DNA of 64,000 bases from NCBI RefSeq assembly GCF_018271975.1, contig NZ_JAGUCN010000020.1, forward strand, positions 1-64,000, in the 5' to 3' direction. The translations under genes were made by a program, and so were the position numbers. Positions 62,581 through 64,000 of the stretch are shown here, in pieces (position 1 is the stretch's first letter; the number at the start of each line of letters is the position of its first letter). The notes below the pieces were generated by a model, which saw only the letters and a list, made by a program, of their open reading frames with translations, made no database searches and was not told the origin of the DNA. The stretch comes from Carboxylicivirga mesophila (lineage in GTDB: Bacteria; Bacteroidota; Bacteroidia; Bacteroidales; Marinilabiliaceae).

Positions 62581-63939
62581 TTATTCGATGCCATGCTTTT
62601 TGAGCTTACGATTAAGTGCCTGGCGAGTAATATTTAGCTTTTCAGCTGTATGGGTTTTATTATGACTACAAGCCTTCATGGCTCTTAGTATGGTTTGTTT
62701 TTCTATTGCCTCAAGACTATAATCAACGTCTCCACCTCCCGATCCATTAGTATACTCTGTAAAGATGAGATGACGTGGCTTAACCACATTGGTATCACAC
62801 ATAAGAATAGCACGCTCAATAATATTCTTCAACTCCCGGATATTACCCGGGTAATGATGATTGAGCAACAAATTCATCGCCTTTGAATGCAAGCTGACTA
62901 TACCCTTGTTATGTGTTTCAGAGAATAGTCTCACAAAATGATTCACCAAAACCGGAATATCCTCTACACGTTCTCGCAAAGGAGGAATATGAATATGGAA
63001 GGAATTTAGCCGATGATACAAATCAAGCCTGAACTGCCCATCTTCAATCATCTGCTTTAAATCCTTGTTTGTGGCACACACAATTCGGGTATTTACAGTA
63101 ACAATATCGTGCGACCCTATCCTATTTACCTTGCGCTCATCAAGCACCCTCAGGAGTTTCGACTGCAATGCCAGATTCATATCTCCTATTTCATCAAGAA
63201 AAAGAGTTCCACCATTAGCCCTTTCGAACCAGCCTTCGTGATTGGATAACGCCCCAGTAAATGCTCCTTTCTGATAACCGAAGAATTCGCTTTCAAATAG
63301 CGAATCGGGGATAGCCGTACAATTAACCGGGTAAAAAGGCGCCCCACTTCTATCACTCATACTATGAATACCTCGGGCAATCAATTCTTTTCCACTTCCA
63401 CTTTCGCCAGTAATCATCACCGAAGTTGCATCAGCCTGTGCCACCCTTTTCATCAGAGTATTTATTTCTTTAATGGCCTGACTTACTCCGATAAATTCAA
63501 TCCCCCAATGTGCCTCAAATTTCTTACGAGACTCTTCTAACTGCCTGTCTACAACATAGTTTTTAACTCTAAACTGCTTATAGCTTTCACATTTTTCAAT
63601 TGAACTCCTTAGCTCCCTGGCTCTAAATGGCTTTTCAATAAAATCGCGTATTCCTAATTTGAGTGATGCGATTGCATTTTTCAGGCTAGCCTGCCCTGTG
63701 ATTATAATACCCTCAATTTCTGAGTAGTGCTCTTTGAGCTCATAGAAAATAGTTAGACCATCCTTATCAACTAAATTAATATCCAAGATGGCTAAGCGTG
63801 GCACACTATCTAGTTTTACATCTTTAAAAGATGCCCAAGAGTCAAACGCCAAAACCTCAACTTTATCCAGCACAATACTATCCTGAATTTCCTGGCGAAG
63901 CTCAGCCTCATCTTCAAATAGCAAAATCGTATATTTCAT
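62581..63939 (-). CDS. Sigma54-dependent response regulator (NtrC family)
   Basis: A 452-residue two-component activator. A receiver domain (about 1-120) has an acidic pocket E9/D10, phospho-acceptor D53 in LAILDINLVD, T80 in IITGQA, and K103 in IEKPFRA. The AAA+ domain (about 145-375) has Walker A GESGSGKE, the sigma54-contacting loop GAFTGA, Walker B GGTLFLDEIGDM and the R-finger region YHRLNSFHIHIPPLRER. A Fis-type HTH ends it (about 410-452, HTAEKLNITRQALNRKLKK). Its kinase is not visible in the window. It is likely the activator of the adjacent curli operon, whose promoter fits sigma54. Confidence 0.94.
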   Translation of the reverse strand: MKYTILLFEDEAELRQEIQDSIVLDKVEVLAFDSWASFKDVKLDSVPRLAILDINLVDKDGLTIFYELKEHYSEIEGIIITGQASLKNAIASLKLGIRDFIEKPFRARELRSSIEKCESYKQFRVKNYVVDRQLEESRKKFEAHWGIEFIGVSQAIKEINTLMKRVAQADATSVMITGESGSGKELIARGIHSMSDRSGAPFYPVNCTAIPDSLFESEFFGYQKGAFTGALSNHEGWFERANGGTLFLDEIGDMNLALQSKLLRVLDERKVNRIGSHDIVTVNTRIVCATNKDLKQMIEDGQFRLDLYHRLNSFHIHIPPLRERVEDIPVLVNHFVRLFSETHNKGIVSLHSKAMNLLLNHHYPGNIRELKNIIERAILMCDTNVVKPRHLIFTEYTNGSGGGDVDYSLEAIEKQTILRAMKACSHNKTHTAEKLNITRQALNRKLKKHGIE

Positions 63940-64000
63940 TGATGGTTTTATTTATTGTCCGCTAATCCATTGCCTTTAGCACAAATAAGCTAACTATAGT

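Overview
The window looks like a chromosomal segment from a Bacteroidota bacterium, most likely a marine or sediment member of the Marinilabiliales (the order is an inference). The evidence is a SusC/SusD pair under an ECF sigma and FecR anti-sigma, a PorE-like type IX secretion component, type III glutamine synthetase, many SPII lipoproteins, and the Bacteroidota promoter signature (TTG about 20 bases upstream of TAnnTTTG). No rRNA, tRNA, CRISPR array, insertion sequence or phage gene was seen.

Layout. Bases 1-7646 (minus) are a copper/silver-type efflux operon: a small HYC/CC protein, a CusA-like RND pump with extra membrane segments, a TolC-like outer-membrane factor, and a CusB-like adaptor that carries three HMA metal-binding modules at its C-terminus and runs off the left edge. 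Bases 7817-9790 encode a TPR/beta-propeller/CRD/OmpA lipoprotein resembling PorE. Bases 9813-21608 (minus) hold a small exporter, a DUF4838 glycosidase-like lipoprotein, an SBF-like transporter, and a sigma/FecR/SusC/SusD/lipoprotein locus, which together look like a polysaccharide- or glycan-utilisation region. Bases 22020-40646 are mostly housekeeping: purM, prfA, pyrF, DUF2851, a K+ channel, an LPP20-like lipoprotein, rpsO, pnp, a prolyl oligopeptidase, a TPR lipoprotein, a SpoU methyltransferase, sucC, arcA and an FAD oxidoreductase.

Bases 40734-45623 form a respiratory operon of a DUF2490 protein, a fused cytochrome b with b6-type histidine spacing, a Tat-type Rieske protein, and an anchored octaheme cytochrome c with HEAT/TPR repeats. 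Together they look like an unusual quinol-oxidising complex. Bases 45844-55429 carry an M16 peptidase, a DHFR-like reductase, ElbB, GSIII, an M20 dipeptidase, a YebC protein and a small basic protein.

Bases 55440-63939 (minus) are a complete curli-type amyloid locus. It has two large curlin-repeat proteins, a smaller curlin, CsgE, CsgF, a CsgG fused to a C-terminal beta-barrel, and a terminal carboxypeptidase-regulatory/TolB-like lipoprotein. A sigma54-dependent response regulator lies immediately upstream. I found a good sigma54 -24/-12 element about 33 bases upstream of the first curlin gene, which links the regulator to the operon and suggests how this amyloid system is switched on.

All functional calls rest on reading motifs, protein architecture and gene order. 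No database search was possible.
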